From: Rhodothermaceae bacterium
Lineage (GTDB): Bacteria; Bacteroidota; Rhodothermia; Rhodothermales; Rubricoccaceae
DNA length: 9,061 nt
Reading direction: 5' to 3'
NCBI GenBank assembly: GCA_013003465.1
Contig: JABDIZ010000376.1
Coordinates: forward strand, 1-9,061
In this document: positions 1 through 5,877 of the stretch, piece by piece
Position numbering within the stretch: the first letter of the stretch is position 1
Layout of the letters: the number at the start of each line of letters is the position of its first letter
Notes under the pieces: model-generated
The model's database searches: none
What the model saw: the letters and a program-made list of their open reading frames with translations, nothing else
Told to the model about the DNA's origin: nothing
Program-made: the position numbers and the translations under genes

Positions 1-1
1 C

Positions 2-412
2 GCCGAGACCGCCCAGTTCAACGGCCCCAATGGCATCGTCGCCACCGCCTCCGGCGATACGCTCTACGTGTCCGAGTTCAACTCGCAAGCCGTCCGGCGC
101 ATCGTCCGCGTGCGCGAGACCGCCAACGAACCCGGAGCCGTCCCGGTGGCGACGAGCCGCTTGCTCCCCGTCGCACCCAACCCCTTCATCTACGCGACCA
201 CCATCCGCATGCAACTCGACGAGCCGCAGCACGTCGCTCTGACCGTCTACGACGCCCTCGGGCGGCGCGTCGCCGTCCTCGCCGACGGAGCACGGCCTGC
301 CGGGACGCACAGCGTGCCGTTCGATGCCGGGGCGCTGGCCGCCGGGACCTACCTCGTCCGCTTACAGACGGCGAGCGGGAGTGACCGTATGCCGCTCACC
401 CTGACGCGCTAA
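2..412 (+). CDS. Secreted NHL-repeat protein with C-terminal T9SS sorting domain (3' fragment)
   Basis: Only the last 136 codons are present; the reading frame is open to the left edge, so the start lies outside the window. The first ~38 residues look like the end of an NHL-type beta-propeller blade (FNGPNGIV...DTLYVSEFNSQAVRRI), a repeat common in extracellular proteins. From about residue 55 a type A sorting domain of the type IX (Por) secretion system follows. Its hallmarks are PNPF, TTI, VYDALGRRVAVL, AGTHSVPFDA and LAAGTYLVRL, ending in LTLTR before TAA at 410-412. In that family the domain directs export across the outer membrane and is then removed, leaving the protein on the surface or released. 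The substrate or partner of the propeller cannot be told from this fragment. The shorter frame beginning at GTG 68 is simply the interior of this gene. Confidence 0.87.
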   Translation, partial: AETAQFNGPNGIVATASGDTLYVSEFNSQAVRRIVRVRETANEPGAVPVATSRLLPVAPNPFIYATTIRMQLDEPQHVALTVYDALGRRVAVLADGARPAGTHSVPFDAGALAAGTYLVRLQTASGSDRMPLTLTR

Positions 413-419
413 CGCGCTT

Positions 420-481
420 CCCTCTCGGCCCTCATTGGAGGTCGCCTGTCCATCGGGACGGTGTGGTGAGGGCGGAGAGGG
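420..481. repeat. Long imperfect inverted repeat just after the T9SS gene
   Basis: Arms CCCTCTCGGCCCTC (420-433) and GAGGGCGGAGAGGG (468-481) are complementary over 14 bp with a single mismatch (427/474). A small inner hairpin (GTCC 448-451 with GGAC 456-459) can form in the loop. The structure begins 8 bases after the TAA of the upstream gene. It may therefore mark or protect the 3' end of that transcript, but no T-run follows, so it is not a canonical intrinsic terminator. Confidence 0.55.
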
Positions 482-499
482 CACAACAGGGAATCATCA

Positions 500-562
500 G
501 TCATCCTGAGTGGAGTGACCCGTAGCCGAACGCAGTCGAATGAATCCGTAGGATCGGCGAAG
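500..562. repeat. Dispersed intergenic (REP-like) repeat copy
   Basis: The stretch starts GTCATCCTGAGTGGAGTGA, continues with CCGTAGCCGAACGCAGTCGAA and ends with ATCCGTAGGATCGGCGAAG. It matches a pattern I recognise from intergenic regions of many bacterial genomes (GTCATCCTGAGCG..GCGAAGGATC). Its spurious translations are often annotated as tiny hypothetical proteins. The minus-strand frame across it (409-624) gives such a low-complexity peptide and is not a gene. Only one copy lies in this window, so repetitiveness is known from elsewhere, not seen here. Confidence 0.55.
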
Positions 563-580
563 TCCATCTGTACCGGTTCC

Positions 581-598
581 TTGCCAATGCGTTGGCAA
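581..598. repeat. Perfect 7-bp hairpin
   Basis: TTGCCAA (581-587) and TTGGCAA (592-598) flank a 4-base loop TGCG. It lies in the 287-base non-coding stretch 413-699, between the dispersed repeat and the terminator at 641-678. There is no T-run on either side. Function unknown. Apart from the elements listed separately, I see nothing else in 413-699. Confidence 0.4.
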
Positions 599-640
599 TC
601 ATCCTCAATCGGAGAGGCAGACACATGAGGACACGCCCTT

Positions 641-678
641 GAAAAAAGCGGCTCCCTCGCCCGGCTAGAGCAGCCGCT
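641..678 (-). terminator. Rho-independent terminator of the lipoprotein gene
   Basis: Read on the minus strand, the stem AGCGGCT (678-672) pairs with AGCCGCT (653-647), with extra CTC/GAG pairing inside the loop, and is followed directly by TTTTTT (647-642). This hairpin plus T-run lies 22-60 bases past the stop codon of the minus-strand lipoprotein gene, the expected place for its terminator. Confidence 0.8.
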
Positions 679-692
679 TCGCCTCTCAGAGA

Positions 693-709
693 AGCTCCCT
701 TAGGGAGCT
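693..709. repeat. Palindrome overlapping the lipoprotein stop codon
   Basis: AGCTCCCT (693-700) and AGGGAGCT (702-709) are perfect 8-bp arms around one central base. The minus-strand TAA stop (700-702) lies at the centre. It could form a second small hairpin ahead of the terminator at 641-678, or it may have no function. Confidence 0.45.
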
Positions 710-1602
710 GCGGATCCAGTGTCCTGTTCTAATCGGCCCGTGGTCTCCACGCGAACATGCACGAGGGTGTTCGCCGCAACGTGGAAGCGGGTCTCATAGG
801 TGGCCATGCAAGATGCAGCGTCGCTCGTACACACGTCGGAGAGGGCCGTAAGAAGGAGTACGCCATCCACGAGTTGGTAGGTATAGGTGAAGGTGTCGAC
901 CTCGCCGCTGCTCGTTTCGAATACGAGGCGGAGGGTGTCGTCGCTCACACGTTCCCAGGTGCCCACATGGGTCGTATCGATGTCGATGCGGTACGCCTCG
1001 CCGTCAGCGTCCAATGTGTATTGGGGTATGGTTCCTTGTTGCTCCCAGGCCCACTCTGCCAGCAGACCTTCGAGCCCCGCTTCAAGTGTACGAGAGGCAA
1101 AGGTGAGCGTCCCGTTCACACGGAGGCTATCGCCGAGATGCCTAAAGACGGCATCATGATAGGTGACCTCCGGCAAATTGACGGTAAAAGGCGTCTTCCC
1201 GCTGGATGACACGTACAAGTACTTCGTTGCGCCTGAGGCCGTGGTTACCAGAACCTCGCCGCCAAACGTCTCAACAAAGGGGTCTACGAGAAGCCGAAAG
1301 TGAGGGAGCGGAGGTGTGAGATCGATCTGAGGCGCTGAGACGAGCCCCAGAAGGTTGCTGCCTTCGAAATGCGGGTAGCGGAGCAGCCCACTGGTCTCGC
1401 CTTCCACTCGAAGCGTACTGGTGCCTGGCGTCGTGTAATCGATTACCTCCTGCGTGATGGTAGACGTGGCGAATAGACGGTAGGAGGAAGCCACATCCGA
1501 CCAAGTCCCAATCAGCGGATCTTCCAGAGGGGCCGTCGTGTCAGTGGAGTCGCACGCGCTCAGGAGGAGTACAGCAAGGAGACACAGAAGCAGGAAGCGC
1601 AT
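700..1602 (-). CDS. Lipoprotein of unknown function with two GTW lipocalin-like motifs
   Basis: A 300-residue protein beginning MRFLLLCLLAVLLLSAC. The hydrophobic stretch and lipobox L14-S15-A16-C17 show a signal peptidase II site, so it should be lipid-anchored at C17; the following D18-S-T-D-T-T linker is flexible. The mature part contains two GTW motifs: IGTW near residue 31, and VGTWERVSDDTLRLVFETSSG from about 213. Both are followed by strand-rich sequence, as in lipocalin-like lipoproteins of Bacteroidota, so an antiparallel beta-barrel or a duplicated beta-domain is likely. C258 and C265 could form a disulfide. No catalytic motif is seen. It lies 92 bases downstream of the winged-helix regulator on the same strand, so cotranscription is possible. 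Its DNA is less GC-rich than neighbours: 31 of 60 bases in 1141-1200, against 40 of 60 in 8281-8340 of clpB. Start: the only ATG giving the signal peptide; no Shine-Dalgarno. Confidence 0.8.
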   Translation of the reverse strand: MRFLLLCLLAVLLLSACDSTDTTAPLEDPLIGTWSDVASSYRLFATSTITQEVIDYTTPGTSTLRVEGETSGLLRYPHFEGSNLLGLVSAPQIDLTPPLPHFRLLVDPFVETFGGEVLVTTASGATKYLYVSSSGKTPFTVNLPEVTYHDAVFRHLGDSLRVNGTLTFASRTLEAGLEGLLAEWAWEQQGTIPQYTLDADGEAYRIDIDTTHVGTWERVSDDTLRLVFETSSGEVDTFTYTYQLVDGVLLLTALSDVCTSDAASCMATYETRFHVAANTLVHVRVETTGRLEQDTGSAAP

Positions 1603-1690
1603 AGTCAGATAGGAAGGCCATAGAAAGGAATGCTAATATCGGGAGGGGCGCGGCGGCCAGATAAGGCAAAACGAATCGATCTACTCAGGA

Positions 1691-1703
1691 GCGCTCAAAG
1701 CGC
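1691..1703. repeat. Small hairpin at the regulator's stop codon
   Basis: GCGCT (1691-1695) and AGCGC (1699-1703) flank a 3-base loop; the minus-strand TGA stop (1695-1697) is inside. No T-run follows on the minus strand, so it is a weak terminator candidate at best. The remaining spacer (1603-1690) before the lipoprotein gene shows no clear terminator, which leaves readthrough possible. Confidence 0.35.
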
Positions 1704-3863
1704 GAGGTCGTCCAGCAGCATCAGATCGCTCGTGCTCTGGTCGAGGCGCATCACCAGCAGCCAGCGGCCATCCGGCGATAGGCTCAAGCCGGGCTGGTTA
1801 CGCGGCGGCCCAGGGCTCAGCGGTTTAACCGGGGTCGCGATCCCCGTAGCGAAGGCGTAGAACGTGAGCACCGCCGGGCGCGCACTCCGGTCCACGAAGT
1901 GGATCCCCGCCTCCGTCAGGGTCCAGTTGCCCCAGTCGCCGACCGCCAGATCGGGAAGCAGCAGCGTTTCCTCGCCCGCAGGCGTGCGCTGCCACAGCCC
2001 CGCCTCGCCGTGCCGCGCGAGGTAGAGCGTGCCGTCGGAGGCCAGGGCTGCCGCATAGCCGCCCGTCTCCGTGATTTGTTCGATAGGTCCACCCCTCGCA
2101 GGCACCCGCGCGATCTGCCAAGAGCCCGCCGCGTGGCTCCCGAAATAGAGCCATGCCCCATCCGGCGACCACGACGGCACCACCTCATCCGTAGACGTGT
2201 CCGTCAGTTGGTGTACGGCTCCTCCGTCCGCGTCGATGCGGTACAGATCCGAAGGGCCGGTCCGCCGCACCTCGAACGCGAGAGCTTCCCCATCCGGCGA
2301 CCAGCGCGGCGCGCCCACCACCGGCCCACCGAAAGCCGTCAGCGCCACTGCATCCGTGCCATCGGGCGCGCTGGTCCAGAGTTCGTAGCTCCCGCCTCGG
2401 TTCGATACGAACGCCACGCGATCTCCGTCCGGCGAAATCTGCGGATGCACGTCCCACAACGAGGACGCGATAGCCATCGTATCGGCTGCGTCGCCCGCGA
2501 GGTCGATGCGCCAGAGGTTGGTGTCGTAGGTCCAGTTCTCGTACGCCAGGCGGGTCCCCTCGCGAGCGAAAGACGGAGCTTTGAGGTTCCAGCCCGTCGC
2601 CGGAATCCACTGCACCGCCCCACCGGTTGCGGGAACCGACCAGAGATCGAAGGTGCCGTTGCGGTTGGAAGAGAACACGAGGTGCCGGTCATCCGGGGCC
2701 CAATCATGGCCGAGGACGGTGCGGAAGTCGCTCGTCAGGCGGGTCTCCTCGCCCGTTTCGAGGTTGACGGTGTGGAGGTCGTCGAGCCCCGGTCCCCACG
2801 AGCGGAGGAACGCGAGGCGGGTGCCATCGGTCGAGAAGCGCGGATCGGTATCGTGGCTGAGAGGCGTTGTAGTAGGGGTGGTGACCTGCCGGAGGGAGTC
2901 CGTCTCCACATCGAGGAGGGCGATGTGGAGCGACCCGGCAGGCGTGCCCCGATCCGCGAAAGCCAGGTAGCGCCCATCCGGCGACCAGTCCACCTTGGGC
3001 GAGAAGATGCCGTAGTCGGAGGCAGGATACCAGAAGCAGGAGGCGAGTTCGCGTTCCGGGCCGGAGAGGGCTGGGACTAGCATGATCCGGCAGTCCGTGT
3101 CGGTGTAGCGGACGAAGGCGAGATGCGCCCCATCCGGTGACCAGACCGGGTGCGTGTCGTCGCCCGGGTGATCGGTCAGGCGGAGCGCGGCCTCCGCACC
3201 GGGTTGCTTAACGTAGATGTTCCAGTTGTCACCCTCTGGCCCCTTCCAGGCAAAGGCGATAGTCTCGCCCGCCGGCGAGACGGCCGGACTGACCTCATGG
3301 CCCGGCGTAGTGGTGAGCGCGAGGGGAGGGCTCAGTGTTGGGGCGCTGTCTGCACGTGTCCCCAGCCGCATCACGCCAAGCACGACGAGCGCGAGGAGCA
3401 GAAAGAGGCCTCCCCAGAGCCACGGGCGTCGGGCAGAGCGGGGGGACCGGGAGTCCGTGGGGAGCGAGAGGGTGACCGGCGCTGCCGCCGGCGCAGCATC
3501 GCCGGAGGGCGGGTAGTGGACCGGCGCGATCAGCCGGTAGCCCTTCTTCGGGATTGTCGCGATGATGGCCGGGTCGTGCGGGTCGTCGCCGAAGGCTTTG
3601 CGCAGCTCCGAGATGGCGCGCGTGAGCACCTTGTCCGTGACGAAGGTGTCGGGCCAGGCACAAGCGTGGAGTTCATCCCGCGAGACCACCTTGCCCGGCG
3701 CCGAAGCCAGGCACACCAGCACCTGCATCACCTTCGGTTCCAGTGTGATCGGCTCGCCGCTGGGCGCGTGTAGCGTATGCAGCGAGGGTTGCGCCACCCA
3801 CGTGTCTACAAAGAACGCGTCGTCTTGGAGCGAAGAAAGAGACGGTGGGGGAGGCGCAGCCAT
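1695..3863 (-). CDS. Membrane-anchored winged-helix regulator with TolB/PD40 propeller domain (ToxR/CadC-like topology)
   Basis: A 722-residue protein with three parts. Residues ~18-114 are an OmpR/PhoB-type winged helix: LEPKVMQVLVCLA, then SRDELHACAWPDTFVTDKVL, recognition helix TRAISELRKAFGDD, and wing IATIPKKGYRLIAPV. After a Pro/Ala-rich linker and a basic stretch (RSPRSARRPW) comes one membrane helix at about 148-166 (LWGGLFLLLALVVLGVM). From ~180 to the end are eleven PD40 (TolB-like) repeats of the form PxWSPDGxxLAF, starting near 192, 239, 289, 340, 388, 429, 473, 518, 562, 605 and 690. By the positive-inside rule the DNA-binding part is cytoplasmic and the propeller extracytoplasmic, so it should sense an envelope signal and control transcription directly. 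There is no receiver or kinase domain. The frame stays open upstream to 4325, but that would overlap the divergent gene at 4050. I prefer ATG 3863; ATG 3908 (15 residues longer) is the alternative. The ligand is unknown. Confidence 0.88.
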   Translation of the reverse strand: MAAPPPPSLSSLQDDAFFVDTWVAQPSLHTLHAPSGEPITLEPKVMQVLVCLASAPGKVVSRDELHACAWPDTFVTDKVLTRAISELRKAFGDDPHDPAIIATIPKKGYRLIAPVHYPPSGDAAPAAAPVTLSLPTDSRSPRSARRPWLWGGLFLLLALVVLGVMRLGTRADSAPTLSPPLALTTTPGHEVSPAVSPAGETIAFAWKGPEGDNWNIYVKQPGAEAALRLTDHPGDDTHPVWSPDGAHLAFVRYTDTDCRIMLVPALSGPERELASCFWYPASDYGIFSPKVDWSPDGRYLAFADRGTPAGSLHIALLDVETDSLRQVTTPTTTPLSHDTDPRFSTDGTRLAFLRSWGPGLDDLHTVNLETGEETRLTSDFRTVLGHDWAPDDRHLVFSSNRNGTFDLWSVPATGGAVQWIPATGWNLKAPSFAREGTRLAYENWTYDTNLWRIDLAGDAADTMAIASSLWDVHPQISPDGDRVAFVSNRGGSYELWTSAPDGTDAVALTAFGGPVVGAPRWSPDGEALAFEVRRTGPSDLYRIDADGGAVHQLTDTSTDEVVPSWSPDGAWLYFGSHAAGSWQIARVPARGGPIEQITETGGYAAALASDGTLYLARHGEAGLWQRTPAGEETLLLPDLAVGDWGNWTLTEAGIHFVDRSARPAVLTFYAFATGIATPVKPLSPGPPRNQPGLSLSPDGRWLLVMRLDQSTSDLMLLDDLAL

Positions 3864-3961
3864 GCACGCGGGGAATCGGGAGGGTGCTCGCCTTACGGAA
3901 GGGGTCATCGGCTGTTCCACCGCGACAGCCGCCCTCAGCAACACAGGACCAAGCCTCGCCA

Positions 3962-4043
3962 GAACCTTACCGGAATTGAACCTTGCTTCCGGGTATCGAG
4001 CAGCGCGGGGTCCCAGCTTGGCGGTTCCTGATTCGCCTGGTTC
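3962..4043. promoter_or_regulatory. Candidate operator: four symmetric GAACC/GGTTC half-sites
   Basis: The divergent region 3864-4049 holds GAACC at 3962-3966 and 3978-3982, and the reverse complement GGTTC at 4023-4027 and 4039-4043. Each pair is spaced 16 bases start to start, and all four are exactly symmetric about 4002.5. The first two extend to GAACCTTACCGG and GAACCTTGCTTCCGG. The rest of the arms match poorly. This layout suits a dimeric regulator acting on both divergent genes, possibly the adjacent winged-helix protein. No clear -33/-7 promoter could be assigned. GAACC is a short word, so chance remains possible. Confidence 0.35.
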
Positions 4044-4049
4044 CCAAGC

Positions 4050-4724
4050 ATGATGACGCTGCTCCGCTACAGCCTGCTTCTGCTCCTGTTCGCCCCGAGT
4101 GTCGCTGCGCAAGACGATGCCTACGTCCGTGCACTCGAGCAGGCCCTCGCCAACGAAGACACCACCTCCACGCTCGAAACGATGCTGGTCGCGATCACGG
4201 CCTTCGAGCGCATCGCGGAACGTTATCCCGCTCGGTGGGAAGCGCCGTACTGGGCCGCTCATCTCTACGGCCAGGCGGCCCGACTCGAAGACATGGACCA
4301 GAATGACGAGTCTCTCGTCCATCACGACAAGGCGCAGGCGTACTTCGATCAGGCCTGGGCGGCATGGTCAGCCCGGCCTGAGCGGACCGCCGTCGAGGAG
4401 TCTGATTTCTACGTGCTGCAATCGCTGCTGTACGGCCTGCGGAGCTCCTACTACATCCGACACGGCGAGCAGGAGCAGGCCCGCGTCTTGTTCGCGTTGG
4501 ACGGGGAGTACATGCTGAGAGCCGCCATTGCCAACTCCAACAACCCCCGCATCTACATGTCGCGCGGCATCGATCTGATCCGACATGAGGCCACCCGCGA
4601 AGAAGGGCGTCGGATTCTGCATGAAGCGATCCAGAAGTACGCCGCCCATCCCCCCGCTACGTCCATCGCTCCGAACTGGGGGCGGCCGTGGATCGACTTC
4701 TGGCTCAGCCGCTACGAATCATAA
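4050..4724 (+). CDS. Secreted TPR-like helical protein of unknown function
   Basis: A 224-residue protein. Residues 1-20 (MMTLLRYSLLLLLFAPSVAA) form a signal peptide with probable cleavage before Q21, so it should be periplasmic or secreted. The mature part is predicted to be all helix, with tetratricopeptide-like segments: ~41-80 (LETMLVAITAFERIAERYP, then YWAAHLYGQAARLE), ~88-140 (KAQAYFDQAWAAWSARP...), ~142-180 and ~182-224. The ending APNWGRPWIDFWLSRY recalls a Bacteroidota family of ~230-residue exported TPR proteins that end in a PNWG motif; I recall this from memory and could not search. Such repeats bind proteins or peptides; no catalytic residues are visible. It is divergent from the winged-helix regulator across 186 bases and is the most obvious candidate target. 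The start is ATG 4050, with an equivalent ATG at 4053; no Shine-Dalgarno precedes either. Confidence 0.78.
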   Translation: MMTLLRYSLLLLLFAPSVAAQDDAYVRALEQALANEDTTSTLETMLVAITAFERIAERYPARWEAPYWAAHLYGQAARLEDMDQNDESLVHHDKAQAYFDQAWAAWSARPERTAVEESDFYVLQSLLYGLRSSYYIRHGEQEQARVLFALDGEYMLRAAIANSNNPRIYMSRGIDLIRHEATREEGRRILHEAIQKYAAHPPATSIAPNWGRPWIDFWLSRYES

Positions 4725-4799
4725 GGGCATGAATCTCCCGGGGCCGCATGGTGCGGATGCCAGGGAGGGAAGGTCATCGCGTGAAACGGTGATCAGGGA

Positions 4800-4833
4800 G
4801 GGCCTCGGTGCACCTGTGGTGCCGAGGCCCTTT
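4800..4833 (+). terminator. Hairpin terminator after the TPR-like gene
   Basis: GGGCCTCGG (4800-4808) pairs with CCGAGGCCC (4822-4830), and CACC (4811-4814) with GGTG (4818-4821) continues the stem across a 2-base bulge, leaving a 3-base loop. Only TTT (4831-4833) follows, so the T-run is short. It lies 76 bases past the TAA of the TPR-like gene. Its arm is identical to that of the hairpin at 5830-5860. A smaller hairpin (CCGCA 4744-4748 with TGCGG 4752-4756) lies nearer the stop codon. Nothing else is evident in 4725-4915. Confidence 0.65.
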
Positions 4834-4915
4834 CAGGCCGATGCAAAGGACCACGGTACTATCTCACCCGAAGCGTCCGTTCTGCTCACCTATCGCCATA
4901 ACCCGCCCGTCCTGA

Positions 4916-5821
4916 ATGAAGTATCAGCTACCGCTCCTTGCTGTCCTCGTCCTCGTCTCTCTACCGACCGCTGCGCAACCCGTGGTTCTTGGGCAGTACA
5001 ACATGGCCTACCCGTTTCCCTCGCCCGATGGCACCCATCTCGTCTTTCAGGGGGACTTCGATGGCCGATGGCAACTCTACACTCTGACGCTCGACGGAGG
5101 CGAGGTGCAACGGCTCAGCACCTCTCTTGCCGATGACACCCATCCGGCGTACTCCCCCGATGGGCGCACCGTCGCCTTTATCTCCAACGAACCCGGTAAC
5201 GACGATGTCTACCTGCTCAACGTAGAGACGGGCGAACGCCGCCCCCTCGTGCCACACCCCGGCAAGGACGGGCATCCTAAGTGGAGTGCCGACGGCGAGT
5301 GGGTCGTCTTCAACCGCACCTTCGACCCTGCTGATGTCGACGGCGATATCGATGCCGCCATCCTCCGCGTTCGCCCAGACGGTACCGACCTCGAAGTTCT
5401 CAGTGACTCCGACCAGATTGAGACATTCCCTTCCTTCTCGCCCGATGGCCGGTTCATCGTCTGCGTCGAATGGTTTCCGAATGCTGCCGGGGAGCCCGCC
5501 CGCAACGGCGAGTTGATCAAGGTGGAGATAGAAACCGGTGTGCGGACTCGCCTCACCGACAACGCGGTGTTCGACGCCTACCCCTACTGGGGCGGTGAAT
5601 GGATCTACTTCACCGTCTTTGACACCGATGCCGAGGGACAGCGCCGTGCCGCGGTGCATCGAATGTCGGCGGACGGGGCTATTGTAGAGCAGGTCACCGA
5701 GCCCGGTCCGATTCCCGATGTGCGGGCTATTCCGAGTCGAGACGAGACGCAGGTGTTCTACAACAACCGCGAGGATGGGCGCACGGTGATCCTGATGGAG
5801 GCGCTGCCCCCACGCGGCTGA
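4916..5821 (+). CDS. Secreted six-repeat PD40/TolB-like beta-propeller protein
   Basis: A 301-residue protein. Residues 1-20 (MKYQLPLLAVLVLVSLPTAA) are a signal peptide with probable cleavage before Q21. Nearly all the rest is PD40 repeats: YPFPSPDGTHLVFQ (~32), HPAYSPDGRTVAFIS (~76), HPKWSADGEWVVFN (~120), FPSFSPDGRFIVCVE (~171), and weaker blades near 222 (YPYWGGEWIYFTV) and 269. This count fits a single six-bladed propeller, the fold of the TolB C-terminal domain. TolB's N-terminal domain is missing and the gene has no tol-pal neighbours, so it should not be called tolB. No enzyme motif is visible; a binding role outside the cytoplasm is the safest reading. It lies 191 bases after the TPR-like gene on the same strand, with a terminator between, so it is probably its own transcription unit. 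ATG 4916 gives the complete signal peptide; no Shine-Dalgarno. Confidence 0.83.
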   Translation: MKYQLPLLAVLVLVSLPTAAQPVVLGQYNMAYPFPSPDGTHLVFQGDFDGRWQLYTLTLDGGEVQRLSTSLADDTHPAYSPDGRTVAFISNEPGNDDVYLLNVETGERRPLVPHPGKDGHPKWSADGEWVVFNRTFDPADVDGDIDAAILRVRPDGTDLEVLSDSDQIETFPSFSPDGRFIVCVEWFPNAAGEPARNGELIKVEIETGVRTRLTDNAVFDAYPYWGGEWIYFTVFDTDAEGQRRAAVHRMSADGAIVEQVTEPGPIPDVRAIPSRDETQVFYNNREDGRTVILMEALPPRG

Positions 5822-5829
5822 GCATCAAG

Positions 5830-5860
5830 GGGCCTCGGAGTTAGTTGAACTCCGAGGCCC
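5830..5860. terminator. Shared hairpin between convergent genes
   Basis: GGGCCTCGGAGTT (5830-5842) and AACTCCGAGGCCC (5848-5860) form a perfect 13-bp stem with a 5-base loop. It sits in the 56-base gap between the plus-strand propeller gene (stop at 5821) and the minus-strand clpB (stop at 5878), so it can act for both directions. The flanking T-runs are poor (TGCGTGTTTG on plus, CCTTGATG on minus), so efficiency is uncertain. Confidence 0.7.
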
Positions 5861-5877
5861 TGCGTGTTTGGGATTCC

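Noticed and set aside
409..624. 71-codon minus-strand frame across the intergenic stretch
   Set aside because: It translates a dispersed intergenic repeat and lacks any protein-like feature beyond that.
757..1209. 150-codon plus-strand frame opposite the lipoprotein gene
   Set aside because: It has no signal or domain; the minus-strand frame has a clean lipobox, a stop and a terminator.
1899..3080. 393-codon plus-strand frame opposite the regulator
   Set aside because: The translation is Arg-rich with recurring IRRP-type runs that mirror the antisense of the WSPDG repeats; not a gene.
3864..4325. N-terminal extension of the winged-helix protein to 4325
   Set aside because: It would cover the divergent promoter region and the first third of the TPR-like gene, and the extra residues show no domain; the ATG at 3863 (or 3908) is more sensible.
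4585..5136. 183-codon plus-strand frame bridging the TPR-like and propeller genes
   Set aside because: It overlaps two well-supported genes and runs through the terminator at 4800-4833.
4916..5821. Calling the secreted propeller gene tolB
   Set aside because: It has only the PD40 propeller; the TolB N-terminal domain is absent and no tol-pal genes are nearby.
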